From positions 248,001 to 312,000 of the forward strand of contig NZ_AUAS01000008.1 of the NCBI RefSeq assembly GCF_000428845.1: DNA of 64,000 nt, read 5' to 3'. Position numbers and translations under genes: made by a program. This DNA comes from Dyadobacter alkalitolerans DSM 23607. GTDB taxonomy: Bacteria; Bacteroidota; Bacteroidia; Cytophagales; Spirosomataceae. Below are positions 25,989 to 33,715 of this stretch, one piece after another (positions within the stretch are counted from its first letter, which is position 1; each line of letters opens with the position of its first letter). The notes beneath the pieces were generated by a model, which had not been told where the DNA came from, searched no databases, and saw only the letters and a program-made list of their open reading frames with translations.

Positions 25989-26021
25989 GGCGGTGATGTT
26001 CGAGCATCATCGCCATTTTTT
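25989..26021 (+). terminator. Terminator-like hairpin in the fecR-susC gap, oriented on the opposite strand
   Basis: The stem GGCGGTGATG / CATCATCGCC (one G-T pair) with loop TTCGAG is followed by six T on the plus strand, while the flanking genes run on the minus strand. It may stop antisense transcripts or act as a 5' leader hairpin for susC. Confidence 0.45.
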
Positions 26022-26026
26022 GCTTA

Positions 26027-27028
26027 CTAACTGTCGCATCCCGCACCCTGCACAAACAGGGCCGTTCCGCGTCTTTCATAAGTAATGTTGGCCGACTGGC
26101 AAATCAAATCCAGCTGCTGGAACAGCGTTAACCCATTCAAATCGCCTGTAAAAAGGCAGGAATCGGTTGAATCGTTTTCGAGCACGATATCAATTCCGTA
26201 AGATTTTTCGAGGGCCGAGAATACATTTTTCACCGGAACTTCGGAGAACGTGAAGCCATGTTCGGTTTCGCTGACCGGAATGACCAGCATTGGATTTTCA
26301 ATGATGGACAACTCTATTTTCTTCGATTTTTTATCAAAAACAATGCGCTGATTTGGCGTCAGGATCACGCCGTTGCGATTAACCACATTCTTCGCCATTC
26401 CTTCATAAACAGACACGCGGCCCGTCTTCACCTGCACTTCCACAGACGCAGATTCGTCATAGGATTTAACCGTAAAACTGGTTCCCAGCACTTTCGTAAC
26501 CAATGTGCCCGTGGACACAATAAATGGCTTTGCCGGATTTCGCTTTATTTGAAAAAAAGCTTCGCCGTGTAAGTAAACAAGCCTGTTTTTCTGGCCGAAA
26601 TGCTCGGGATAACTAATGCTGCTGTTCTTTTGCAAAATCACAATGCTGCCATCTTCCAACGGCACATTTTGGGATTTGCCTGATGTATTTTTAATTTCAA
26701 TAACGCTGTCATCAGGTAAGAAATCCAGTGCAGCAGCAGTTTCAGGCGTGTTTTTATTTGCAAAAAAATACCAGAACCCGATCATGACCAGCACCGAAGC
26801 CGCCGCAGTCAGATAAGGCCTCAAACGGACAAAAATGGGCTCACCGATTGTGCTAGCAATCAGTTTTTTCTTGATTCGCTTCCCTATAACCGCCTTTTCG
26901 TCCTCAAAAACGGGCGTTTCGTTCAAGGGGTTATTTTTTAAATGTTCCAGAATGAAATCCTCTTCTTCCTGGGTTTGCTGCCCGGCAAGATATTTTTTCA
27001 GGGTTTTCTGGAAATCGTATTGATTCAT
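26027..27028 (-). CDS. FecR family anti-sigma factor
   Basis: 333 residues from ATG 27028; the frame extends upstream only through a TTG that would overlap the sigma gene. It has a cytoplasmic N-terminal helical region (MNQYDFQKTLKKYLAGQQTQ) that should bind the sigma factor, one transmembrane helix (YLTAAASVLVMIGFWYFF, about 71-88), then periplasmic FecR (FHGEAFFQIKRN-type strands, VLGTSFTVKSY) and a C-terminal DUF4974-type domain (FSEVPVKNVFSALEKSYGI). It relays substrate sensing by the STN domain of SusC to the sigma factor. Confidence 0.92.
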   Translation of the reverse strand: MNQYDFQKTLKKYLAGQQTQEEEDFILEHLKNNPLNETPVFEDEKAVIGKRIKKKLIASTIGEPIFVRLRPYLTAAASVLVMIGFWYFFANKNTPETAAALDFLPDDSVIEIKNTSGKSQNVPLEDGSIVILQKNSSISYPEHFGQKNRLVYLHGEAFFQIKRNPAKPFIVSTGTLVTKVLGTSFTVKSYDESASVEVQVKTGRVSVYEGMAKNVVNRNGVILTPNQRIVFDKKSKKIELSIIENPMLVIPVSETEHGFTFSEVPVKNVFSALEKSYGIDIVLENDSTDSCLFTGDLNGLTLFQQLDLICQSANITYERRGTALFVQGAGCDS

Positions 27029-27042
27029 GGCGTGGTAAGGTC

Positions 27043-27597
27043 TCAATTGTCTGTCTGATAAATCCAAAGATTGTCTTTCAGGACTTTCAGGGACTTGGTA
27101 ATGTGATATTCCACAGCTTTTTCAGAAATGTGGAGTTCTTTGGCAATGTTCTTAACTGACTGATTTTCAAAGCGACTAAGCTGAAACACGCGGCTCGTTT
27201 TCTCCGGCAATTTTTTCATCGCCTTATCAATGGCTTCGGAAAGATCATTGAATTCAATGTTCTCCTCCGTCGTCGAAATCTCGTGCATCTTGTTCAAAAG
27301 CACATATTCCTGGTATTTCCGCCAGGTAATCTGCGATTTGATGTGATTGACGACCAAATATTTCAGTGCAATGACCAGATAGGAGCTCAGATGCGTGATT
27401 TTACTTTCCAATCTTCTCTTCCAAAGGCTTTCGAACAAGTCGTGCACCAGTTCTTCCGCTTCTTCTTTGGATCCGGTTTGGTGAAATGAAATGCAGTACA
27501 ACTTATACCAATAACGGTCATAGATCTCCTCAAAAGCGCGTTTATTGCTTTCGGAAAGCTGAACGACCAGTTGTTCATCGGTAAAGGTTGGCTTCAT
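27043..27597 (-). CDS. ECF RNA polymerase sigma factor (Bacteroidota type)
   Basis: 184 residues from ATG 27597; the TTG extension to 27645 is not needed. Region 2 is AFEEIYDRYWYKLYCISFHQTGSKEEAEELVHDLFESLWKRR. Region 4 is LPEKTSRVFQLSRFENQSVKNIAKELHISEKAVEYHITKSLKVLK, with the helix-turn-helix. It should direct transcription of the SusC/SusD genes when released by the neighbouring FecR protein. The gene is 14 bases from fecR, and the order sigma-fecR-susC-susD is the standard cell-surface signalling arrangement. Confidence 0.93.
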   Translation of the reverse strand: MKPTFTDEQLVVQLSESNKRAFEEIYDRYWYKLYCISFHQTGSKEEAEELVHDLFESLWKRRLESKITHLSSYLVIALKYLVVNHIKSQITWRKYQEYVLLNKMHEISTTEENIEFNDLSEAIDKAMKKLPEKTSRVFQLSRFENQSVKNIAKELHISEKAVEYHITKSLKVLKDNLWIYQTDN

Positions 27598-27822
27598 CTG
27601 ATCCCTTAATGTGGCCTGGATTTGTGGTTGCAAAGTTATAGTCAAGGAACCCGCAATTATCCCTAAACCATTTTATCATATTTTTAATAATTTTTAAAAA
27701 TACGCATTTCGCAGATCGTTTTAGTCACATGGTAAGATTGGTGTTTCCGGGAATGGAAGGCGCCTGGGGCGATAGGGGATTTTGGATTCTTAAAAAATTA
27801 ATATTTGGCATTTGACAAAATG

Positions 27823-27854
27823 TTTGCTCGGCATCAAACTTATTCTTAATTTTG
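27823..27854 (+). promoter_or_regulatory. Promoter of guaB
   Basis: TTTG (27823-27826), a 20-base spacer and TAATTTTG (27847-27854) match the Bacteroidota primary-sigma consensus exactly. Transcription would start near 27860, giving a leader of about 22 bases before the guaB ATG. Confidence 0.75.
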
Positions 27855-27882
27855 CCCGGCAAATAACAATAGTTTATTTGCT

Positions 27883-29358
27883 ATGAGCACAGACCCATCC
27901 AAAGTCCTCTTCGAGGCGCTAACGTACGACGACGTTCTTCTAATACCTGGTTATTCAGAAATTCTGCCTCGCAACACAACAACAAAAACCAAGCTAACCC
28001 GTAACATTGAGCTGAACATTCCGCTTGTTTCCGCTGCAATGGATACCGTTACCGAATTCGACCTGGCGATTGCTATGGCGCAAGAAGGAGGGATTGGGAT
28101 TATTCACAAAAATATGTCTCTCGAAGCTCAGGCTGAGCAGGTTAGGAAAGTGAAGCGCTCCGAAAGCGGCATGATCCTCGATCCGATCACCCTTTCTGAC
28201 ACAGCGACATTAGGCGACGCGCACCAGATCATGCGCGAGTTCAAGATCGGCGGGATTCCCGTTATCGACAAAGACCATAAGCTTATCGGCATCCTGACAA
28301 ACAGGGACTTGCGTTTCGAAAGAGAAATGAACAAGCCTGTGACGGACATTATGACCAAAGACAAGCTCATCACCGCTTCGGATGGCCTGTCACTGGACGA
28401 CGCCGAAAAAATCCTTCAGGAATACAAAATTGAAAAACTTCCGATCGTAGATTCAGAATACAGACTGACGGGATTGATTACTTATAAGGATATCCTGAAA
28501 CGTAAATCGCATCCGAATGCTTGTAAAGACGAATACGGCCGTTTGCGTGTTGGTGCTGCGGTTGGCGTAACGGCCGATTTGCTGAAACGCGTTGAGGCAT
28601 TGGTTAAAGCCGGCGTGGACGTAATCAGTCTGGACACGGCTCATGGACATTCATTCGGTGTTATTGAAGCTTTGAAATCTGTAAAACAACACTTTCCTAA
28701 GCTTGACGTAATTGCGGGGAATGTGGCAACAGGCGAAGGAGCCAAAGCACTTGCAGATGCGGGTGCAGACGCGGTGAAAGTAGGCGTTGGACCTGGCAGT
28801 ATTTGCACAACCCGGATCATTGCCGGAATCGGCGTTCCGCAGCTTACTGCCGTCATGTGGGCAGCTGAGGCTTTGAAAGACACAGACGTTCCGGTTATTG
28901 CAGATGGTGGAATTCGTTTCTCCGGTGATATGACGAAAGCATTGGCAGGCGGCGCAAGCACCATTATGATCGGTTCTATGCTTGCAGGAAGCGACGAAGC
29001 ACCGGGTGAAATCGTGATTTACGAGGGACGGAAATTCAAAGCATATCGTGGAATGGGCTCAGTGGAAGCGATGGAAGATGGGTCGAAAGACCGTTATTTC
29101 CAGGATGCTGAGGATGATGTGAAAAAACTTGTTCCGGAAGGCATTGTAGGACGCGTTCCTTTCAAAGGCAAGGTTTCCGAGATTGTATATCAAATGGTTG
29201 GAGGCTTGAAAGCGGGAATGGGTTACTGCGGAGCGGGCGACATTGCTTCCTTGCAAAAAGCGCAATTCGTAAAAATTACATCAGCCGGCGTGAGAGAAAG
29301 CCATCCGCACGATGTGATGATCCAGAAAGAAGCTCCGAACTATTCTTCGAAATCGTAA
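27883..29358 (+). CDS. guaB: Inosine-5'-monophosphate dehydrogenase
   Basis: Oxidises IMP to XMP with NAD+, the committed step of guanine nucleotide synthesis. The 491-residue TIM barrel is interrupted by two CBS domains (about 100-215; [22 protein letters not shown] and [22 protein letters not shown]). The catalytic loop GPGSICTTR contains the nucleophile C308. [12 protein letters not shown] and the mobile flap [10 protein letters not shown] are present. All expected residues are there. It has its own promoter and terminator and is monocistronic. Confidence 0.97.
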   Translation: MSTDPSKVLFEALTYDDVLLIPGYSEILPRNTTTKTKLTRNIELNIPLVSAAMDTVTEFDLAIAMAQEGGIGIIHKNMSLEAQAEQVRKVKRSESGMILDPITLSDTATLGDAHQIMREFKIGGIPVIDKDHKLIGILTNRDLRFEREMNKPVTDIMTKDKLITASDGLSLDDAEKILQEYKIEKLPIVDSEYRLTGLITYKDILKRKSHPNACKDEYGRLRVGAAVGVTADLLKRVEALVKAGVDVISLDTAHGHSFGVIEALKSVKQHFPKLDVIAGNVATGEGAKALADAGADAVKVGVGPGSICTTRIIAGIGVPQLTAVMWAAEALKDTDVPVIADGGIRFSGDMTKALAGGASTIMIGSMLAGSDEAPGEIVIYEGRKFKAYRGMGSVEAMEDGSKDRYFQDAEDDVKKLVPEGIVGRVPFKGKVSEIVYQMVGGLKAGMGYCGAGDIASLQKAQFVKITSAGVRESHPHDVMIQKEAPNYSSKS

Positions 29359-29386
29359 GCGGTTAGTAGAATTGACATAACATAAC

Positions 29387-29422
29387 AACGCCTCGTAACA
29401 TTTTGTTACGAGGCGTTTTTTG
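29387..29422 (+). terminator. Rho-independent terminator of guaB
   Basis: A 14-bp perfect stem (arm AACGCCTCGTAACA, 29387-29400 with 29404-29417) with a TTT loop is followed by a T-run. Confidence 0.9.
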
Positions 29423-29453
29423 TGATATTGTATTTCAAAAAAGCGAAAGCTAA

Positions 29454-30110
29454 TTACGCTACATTCGGTTTAGCAAATCTGCTTTTCAGATATTGGTAAA
29501 TCATTGGGAGGATTGAGAATCCGATGATTCCGAAGATAACCAGTTCAAAGTTCTTTTTAACAATTTCCATATTGCCGAAGAAATAGCCCAGCAATGTAAG
29601 AGAAGGAACCCAAAGGATTGCGCCAATTACGCAGTAGACAATGTATTTGGAGTAATTCATGCTTCCCGCACCCGCCACGAAAGGCGCGACTGTACGAACG
29701 ATCGGAATGAAACGCGCCATGATCACCGTGCTACCGCCGTGTTTTTCGTAGAATGCTTCGGTTTTTTCAAGATATTCTCTTTTCAGGAATAGAATGCGTT
29801 CCCGCTTCTTGATTTCTCCCCCGAATTTTTTCCCCATGAAATAATTGAGATTGTCTCCCAAAAGCGCCGCAACGATTAGAATGATAATGATCAGCCATAC
29901 ATTCAGGCCGGTTCCTTCGTTGGCAGCAATGGCGCCCGCAGCAAATAGAAGTGAATCACCCGGCAGCAACGGCATAATTACAAGGCCAGTTTCTGTGAAG
30001 ACAATGAGGAAAAGAATTACGTAAGTTAATGTTCCGTATTCCTCAACAATGTTGAACAAATGCTTGTCGAGATGCAGGAAGAAATCGACGAATTGTGTTA
30101 AAAATTCCAT
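29454..30110 (-). CDS. DedA family integral membrane protein
   Basis: A 218-residue multispanning protein of the DedA/VTT family, proposed to move lipids or support membrane-potential homeostasis. Markers: ETGLVIMPLLPGDSLLFAAGAIAA (G-D-S-L-L-F), GDNLNYFMGKKFG, and MARFIPIVRTVAPFVAGAGSM, the conserved R-x-P-x-V-R-T motif. Four to five hydrophobic helices are evident. Its specific substrate is unknown. It converges with guaB and is followed upstream by the phosphosulfolactate synthase-like gene at 43 bases, so the two may be cotranscribed. Confidence 0.92.
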   Translation of the reverse strand: MEFLTQFVDFFLHLDKHLFNIVEEYGTLTYVILFLIVFTETGLVIMPLLPGDSLLFAAGAIAANEGTGLNVWLIIIILIVAALLGDNLNYFMGKKFGGEIKKRERILFLKREYLEKTEAFYEKHGGSTVIMARFIPIVRTVAPFVAGAGSMNYSKYIVYCVIGAILWVPSLTLLGYFFGNMEIVKKNFELVIFGIIGFSILPMIYQYLKSRFAKPNVA

Positions 30111-30152
30111 AGCTATGTTTTGGTGGACAAAATTTTTTGAAAGGCACGGAAA

Positions 30153-30947
30153 CTACTTGGAATCAATTTTCCATTTCTGTTTGGTCTTTGCATTCAGAAA
30201 GTGATTGAATGTATCACCACGCAATCCAAGGCGGATTGTTTCGAGTGGAATAAGCTCGCTTGGAGCAATGTTTCCCAAATTTACATTAGCGCCCAGGAGT
30301 TTCACAAACCAAACCTGCTGTGATTTTTGAGGCGCCTCCCAAAGCATATCTTCAAATGCAATCTCGGTGAGGATCTCTTCTACCAAACCCTGGCGAACTT
30401 CGCCACTGGCACGAAACAAACCAACATTACCAGACTCGCGCGCCTCTCCGATCACTTTCCACGCACCCGCCTGCAATTCCGATTTGATCAGCTGGATCCA
30501 TTTGTAAGGAGGGATAATTTTATTCTCATCCTTTGAGCCAACCTCGGAAAGGACCGTAACCTGCTGGGCCAGCGTGCGAATGAACTCACATTTTACATCC
30601 TGGTTCATCTCAATCGACCCGTCCGAAACTTCGGCGTATTTGAGGTCATACTTGTCGAGCAGCTTCCGGTAGTCGTCAAACTGGTTTCTTACCACAAACG
30701 CCTCAAAAAGCGTCCCGCCGAAGTATACCGGAATGTTTGCGTTTTTGTAGACTGCCAGTTTTTCGTTGAGATTTGGGCTTACGAAAGAGGTCGCCCAGCC
30801 TAGTTTTACGATATCAATATAGGGGGATGCAATGGAAAGCATATCTTCTGTTTCCCTGACACTCAGTCCTTTATCCATTACCATGGTGATCCCTTTTTTC
30901 CTGGGCTTTTCAGAACGGGCAGGAACTTGCGATAACGTAAAATTCAT
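30153..30947 (-). CDS. ComA-like phosphosulfolactate synthase family protein
   Basis: 264 residues from ATG 30947; the extension to 30995 would need TTG. It resembles the (2R)-phospho-3-sulfolactate synthase (ComA) family, a TIM-barrel that joins sulfite to phosphoenolpyruvate: KGITMVMDKGLSVRETEDML, YIDIVKLGWATSFV, IPVYFGGTLFEAFV, YAEVSDGSIEM, LSEVGSKDENKI and VIGEARESGNVGLF are visible. In methanogens it serves coenzyme M synthesis; no such pathway is expected here. A link to sulfolactate or cysteate-derived sulfonolipids is possible but only inferred. Confidence 0.85.
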   Translation of the reverse strand: MNFTLSQVPARSEKPRKKGITMVMDKGLSVRETEDMLSIASPYIDIVKLGWATSFVSPNLNEKLAVYKNANIPVYFGGTLFEAFVVRNQFDDYRKLLDKYDLKYAEVSDGSIEMNQDVKCEFIRTLAQQVTVLSEVGSKDENKIIPPYKWIQLIKSELQAGAWKVIGEARESGNVGLFRASGEVRQGLVEEILTEIAFEDMLWEAPQKSQQVWFVKLLGANVNLGNIAPSELIPLETIRLGLRGDTFNHFLNAKTKQKWKIDSK

Positions 30948-31110
30948 ATATGGGTATGCTTTTATCTCTGGCAAAAACTTCGGCAAAGGTAGCAATTACC
31001 TTTGATACGTCGCAATAAAATCCACATCATTGAGTCTTTTCCATGTATCTTTCTATGATAATTACTATTTTTAAAATATTTCATTGCAAACTGTCAACTT
31101 ATAAATTTAA

Positions 31111-31593
31111 ATGGATTCACAAGCTAATCCTTCCAGCTTACTGCCGGAAAGTCGGATTGATCTATTACTTCAGTGGAAAGGAAAACACATGACCGGCAAC
31201 TTTTCGCCTGTTGCGAAGTGGCTGAATGGAAAACTGATCGATGCCTCGGAGGGCGCCCTGGAAATCGAGTATGAAGTCCGCGAGGATATGTGTAACCCGA
31301 TGCGCACCCTGCATGGCGGAATCGCGTCTACTATTCTGGACGATATCGTTGGCACAATGGTGTATGCGTTGGGAGGTGAATTTGCTTTTACTTCCGTGAA
31401 TCTGAATTGCGATTTCCTGAATCCGGCTTTCCCGGGTGACGTGCTTACTGCAAAGTCAACGGTGATCCGCAAGGGAAAAAATATTATTCATGTAGAAGGC
31501 AAGATTTTCAAGGAAGATGGCCGGATCGTCGCTAAATGCACGAGTAACATGATCCAGACCGGTTTTAAAATCCCAACCCCGTCCGCCGAGTGA
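31111..31593 (+). CDS. PaaI-family hotdog-fold thioesterase
   Basis: The 160-residue protein has the hotdog signature NPMRTLHGGIASTILDDIVGTMVYAL (HGG loop with the following aspartate helix) and EFAFTSVNLNCDFLNPAFPGDVLTAKSTVIRKGKNIIHVEGKIF strands. Such proteins hydrolyse acyl-CoA thioesters; the substrate is unknown. It starts a plus-strand run with mazG 25 bases later. Confidence 0.87.
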   Translation: MDSQANPSSLLPESRIDLLLQWKGKHMTGNFSPVAKWLNGKLIDASEGALEIEYEVREDMCNPMRTLHGGIASTILDDIVGTMVYALGGEFAFTSVNLNCDFLNPAFPGDVLTAKSTVIRKGKNIIHVEGKIFKEDGRIVAKCTSNMIQTGFKIPTPSAE

Positions 31594-31618
31594 CGTTCAG
31601 GCAGTATATCTTTATGTT

Positions 31619-32449
31619 ATGGAAAAGCAATTTAATGATCTGCCTGCGCGTCGCCAGGAGCAATTAATGGCCTTCGACCGGCTGTTGACCATTATGGACG
31701 AGCTGCGGGAACAATGTCCTTGGGACCGCAAGCAAACCATGGATACGTTGCGTCACTTAACTATCGAAGAAACCTACGAGTTGTCTGATGCGATTTTGGA
31801 AAATGATTTACCGGAAATCAAAAAGGAGCTGGGGGATGTTTTGCTGCACATTGTTTTTTATGCCAAAATCGGTTCTGAGAATGTAGATACGAATGTTCAA
31901 TTTGACATTAAGGATGTTTTAAACGGCATTTCTGAAAAACTGATCTCACGCCACCCACATATTTACGGGGATTTTGTGGCTGAGGATGAAGAAGCTGTGA
32001 AGCAAAATTGGGAGAAGCTTAAATTAAAAGAAGGCAACAAGTCTGTTCTGGGAGGGGTGCCTGCGTCTTTGCCAGCATTGGTTAAGGCCATGCGAATTCA
32101 GGAAAAAGCAAGAGGTGTTGGTTTTGACTGGGATGAAAAGCAGCAGGTTTGGGATAAGGTTCAGGAGGAGTTGCAGGAATTCAAAGAAAATTTCAACATT
32201 GAAAATGGCGAGGTGATAGATCAGACAGAGGCGGAAGGAGAGTTTGGGGATCTTTTGTTTTCTTTGGTTAACTATTCAAGATTCGTCGACATTAATCCCG
32301 AAACAGCCCTGGAACGCACGAATAAGAAGTTTATCAGGCGTTTTCAGTATTTGGAAGAGGCAGCCCGTGCAAAAGGCAAGTCACTATCTGATATGACATT
32401 GGAAGAAATGGATGTATATTGGAACGAAGCTAAGGCGATCAAGATTTAA
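31619..32449 (+). CDS. mazG: Nucleoside triphosphate pyrophosphohydrolase
   Basis: The 276-residue all-alpha NTP pyrophosphatase has two MazG repeats. The first has CPWDRKQTMDTLRHLTIEETYELSDAI and ELGDVLLHIVFYA (the EExxE...D metal motif). The second has KVQEELQEFKE and EGEFGDLLFSLVNYSRF. It clears non-canonical or excess NTPs. Length and both repeats match the full-length E. coli-type MazG; this is not the toxin-linked short form. A TATCTTTA box near 31607-31616 is a weak promoter candidate. Confidence 0.95.
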   Translation: MEKQFNDLPARRQEQLMAFDRLLTIMDELREQCPWDRKQTMDTLRHLTIEETYELSDAILENDLPEIKKELGDVLLHIVFYAKIGSENVDTNVQFDIKDVLNGISEKLISRHPHIYGDFVAEDEEAVKQNWEKLKLKEGNKSVLGGVPASLPALVKAMRIQEKARGVGFDWDEKQQVWDKVQEELQEFKENFNIENGEVIDQTEAEGEFGDLLFSLVNYSRFVDINPETALERTNKKFIRRFQYLEEAARAKGKSLSDMTLEEMDVYWNEAKAIKI

Positions 32450-32554
32450 TTTACTCACGTTTCTCGTTACTTTTTTAATTAATGGACGTCTAAATAGGCG
32501 GCGCGCTATAAGTTGTAGTGTCGCATTCATTGTTTAACATATAACGAGATTTTT

Positions 32555-33043
32555 ATGTACGTAGAAGAAAGACTGGCACAATTGGAAAACGTGACTAGCG
32601 GGCACGGAAAGCAAATCGAAATGGTAGCAGAGGGATTAGCAACATTGACAAGCCGCGTAGATCGCGGTTTCTCGGAAGTAAGGGAAGAATTTGGAAAAGT
32701 CGACCGGCGTTTCGCACAATTAGAGAGCAGGACAGAACGTATCGAAACAAAACTTACAGAACACGATGAACGATTTGATCGTATTGATCAGCGTTTTGAA
32801 CAGGTTGACAAACGATTTGAACAGGTTGACAAACGCTTTGAACACGTTGACAAACGCTTTGAACAAGTTGACAAACGCTTTGAACAAGTTGACAAACGCT
32901 TTGAACAGATTGATAGACGTTTTGATAACATTGACCAGCGGTTTGAGCAAGTTGACCGGCGCTTCGAGCAGGTAAACGGACAATTCGTGCAACTGCATGG
33001 TGTCCTTACGGAGCTTGTAACCCTTGTTAAGAATAAATTGTAA
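32555..33043 (+). CDS. Heptad-repeat coiled-coil protein
   Basis: The 162-residue hydrophilic protein has no signal peptide or membrane segment. After an N-terminal helix (MYVEERLAQLENVTSGHGKQIE) it becomes a long run of seven-residue units of consensus F-E-Q-V-D-K-R with Phe and Val at the hydrophobic positions, predicting an extended parallel coiled coil. Charged flanks (ERIETKLTEHDERFDRIDQRF) have the same spacing. It resembles short coiled-coil proteins found in many bacteria with unknown roles. It lies 3 bases before the thiamine pyrophosphokinase start, suggesting coupling. No function is assigned. Confidence 0.75.
   Translation: MYVEERLAQLENVTSGHGKQIEMVAEGLATLTSRVDRGFSEVREEFGKVDRRFAQLESRTERIETKLTEHDERFDRIDQRFEQVDKRFEQVDKRFEHVDKRFEQVDKRFEQVDKRFEQIDRRFDNIDQRFEQVDRRFEQVNGQFVQLHGVLTELVTLVKNKL
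32771..32980 (+). repeat. 21-bp tandem repeat array (about ten units) inside the coiled-coil gene
   Basis: Units of about CGCTTTGAACAAGTTGACAAA repeat head to tail in phase with the codons. The four units from 32813 to 32896 are nearly identical and the outer ones diverged, as expected from expansion at the centre. Confidence 0.9.
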
Positions 33044-33046
33044 TTA

Positions 33047-33715
33047 ATGTCATCTCACCATATTGTTAGGGAGAAGCAGGAGCCTGCTTTGATTATTGCT
33101 AACGGGGAAGCCTGCTCTCCTGAACTTTTGGGACAACTGCTTGAATGGAGTCCCTTCATTGTTGTTTTGGACCACGCGATTTACAGGGTTTTGGATTTGG
33201 GAATTAAAGTGGATGTGTGGATGGGTGACTTCGACCAGCAGCATGATTTTGATGCAATTTCCGAAAGACAGCACCCGATTGAGATCATCAGCACCCCCGA
33301 TCAGGAGAAGACAGATCTTGAAAAAGCGATTGATCTCTTAATAGGCAGAGGTTTCCCGGCCGCAAACATTGTTTGGGCAACTGGCCGCCGGGCAGATCAT
33401 GCCATCACAAACATTACCAATATGGTCCGCTACAAAGACCAGATCAGGTTAGTCATGTTTGATGATTATTCGAAGATTTTTCCGCTGTCCGGCACGTTTG
33501 AAAAATGGTATGTCGCCGGAACGCCCATTTCGCTTATTCCTGTTGGTGCAGTCGAAGGCATTGAAACGAGCGGATTGAAATACAATTTACATAACGAAAC
33601 CCTGACTTTGGGCCACCGCACCGGAAACAGCAACGAGGCTGAGGTGGATGGAATGGTCAGGGTTTCGGCCAAAAAGGGAGACCTTTTGATTATGGAATGC
33701 TGGGACCTACATTGA
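33047..33715 (+). CDS. Thiamine pyrophosphokinase
   Basis: The 222-residue enzyme should convert thiamine and ATP to thiamine diphosphate. Markers are the N-terminal nucleotide fold ALIIANGEACSPELL, VWMGDFDQ (metal-binding aspartates), TPDQEKTDLEKAIDLLI and GRRADHAITNITNM, then a C-terminal thiamine-binding beta domain with GTPISLIPVGAVEGIETSGLKYNLHNE and a final GxTxNxxE-like RTGNSNEA. All fit the TPK family. Its last 9 bases overlap the end of the convergent M1 peptidase gene. Confidence 0.92.
   Translation: MSSHHIVREKQEPALIIANGEACSPELLGQLLEWSPFIVVLDHAIYRVLDLGIKVDVWMGDFDQQHDFDAISERQHPIEIISTPDQEKTDLEKAIDLLIGRGFPAANIVWATGRRADHAITNITNMVRYKDQIRLVMFDDYSKIFPLSGTFEKWYVAGTPISLIPVGAVEGIETSGLKYNLHNETLTLGHRTGNSNEAEVDGMVRVSAKKGDLLIMECWDLH

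Noticed and set aside
27646..27822. Promoter for the ECF sigma gene
   Set aside because: The A/T-rich upstream stretch has only imperfect TATTTTTA-like boxes; none could be chosen over the background.
31619..32449. MazG as part of a toxin-antitoxin or defence locus
   Set aside because: It is the full-length two-domain housekeeping form and has no toxin partner nearby.
32771..32980. CRISPR-like array
   Set aside because: The 21-bp units are contiguous with no spacers and stay in one reading frame, so they are coding tandem repeats.
32720..32998. Antisense and shifted open frames across the 21-bp repeats
   Set aside because: They arise from the repeat periodicity; only the plus frame beginning at 32555 has start, context and a coherent heptad pattern.
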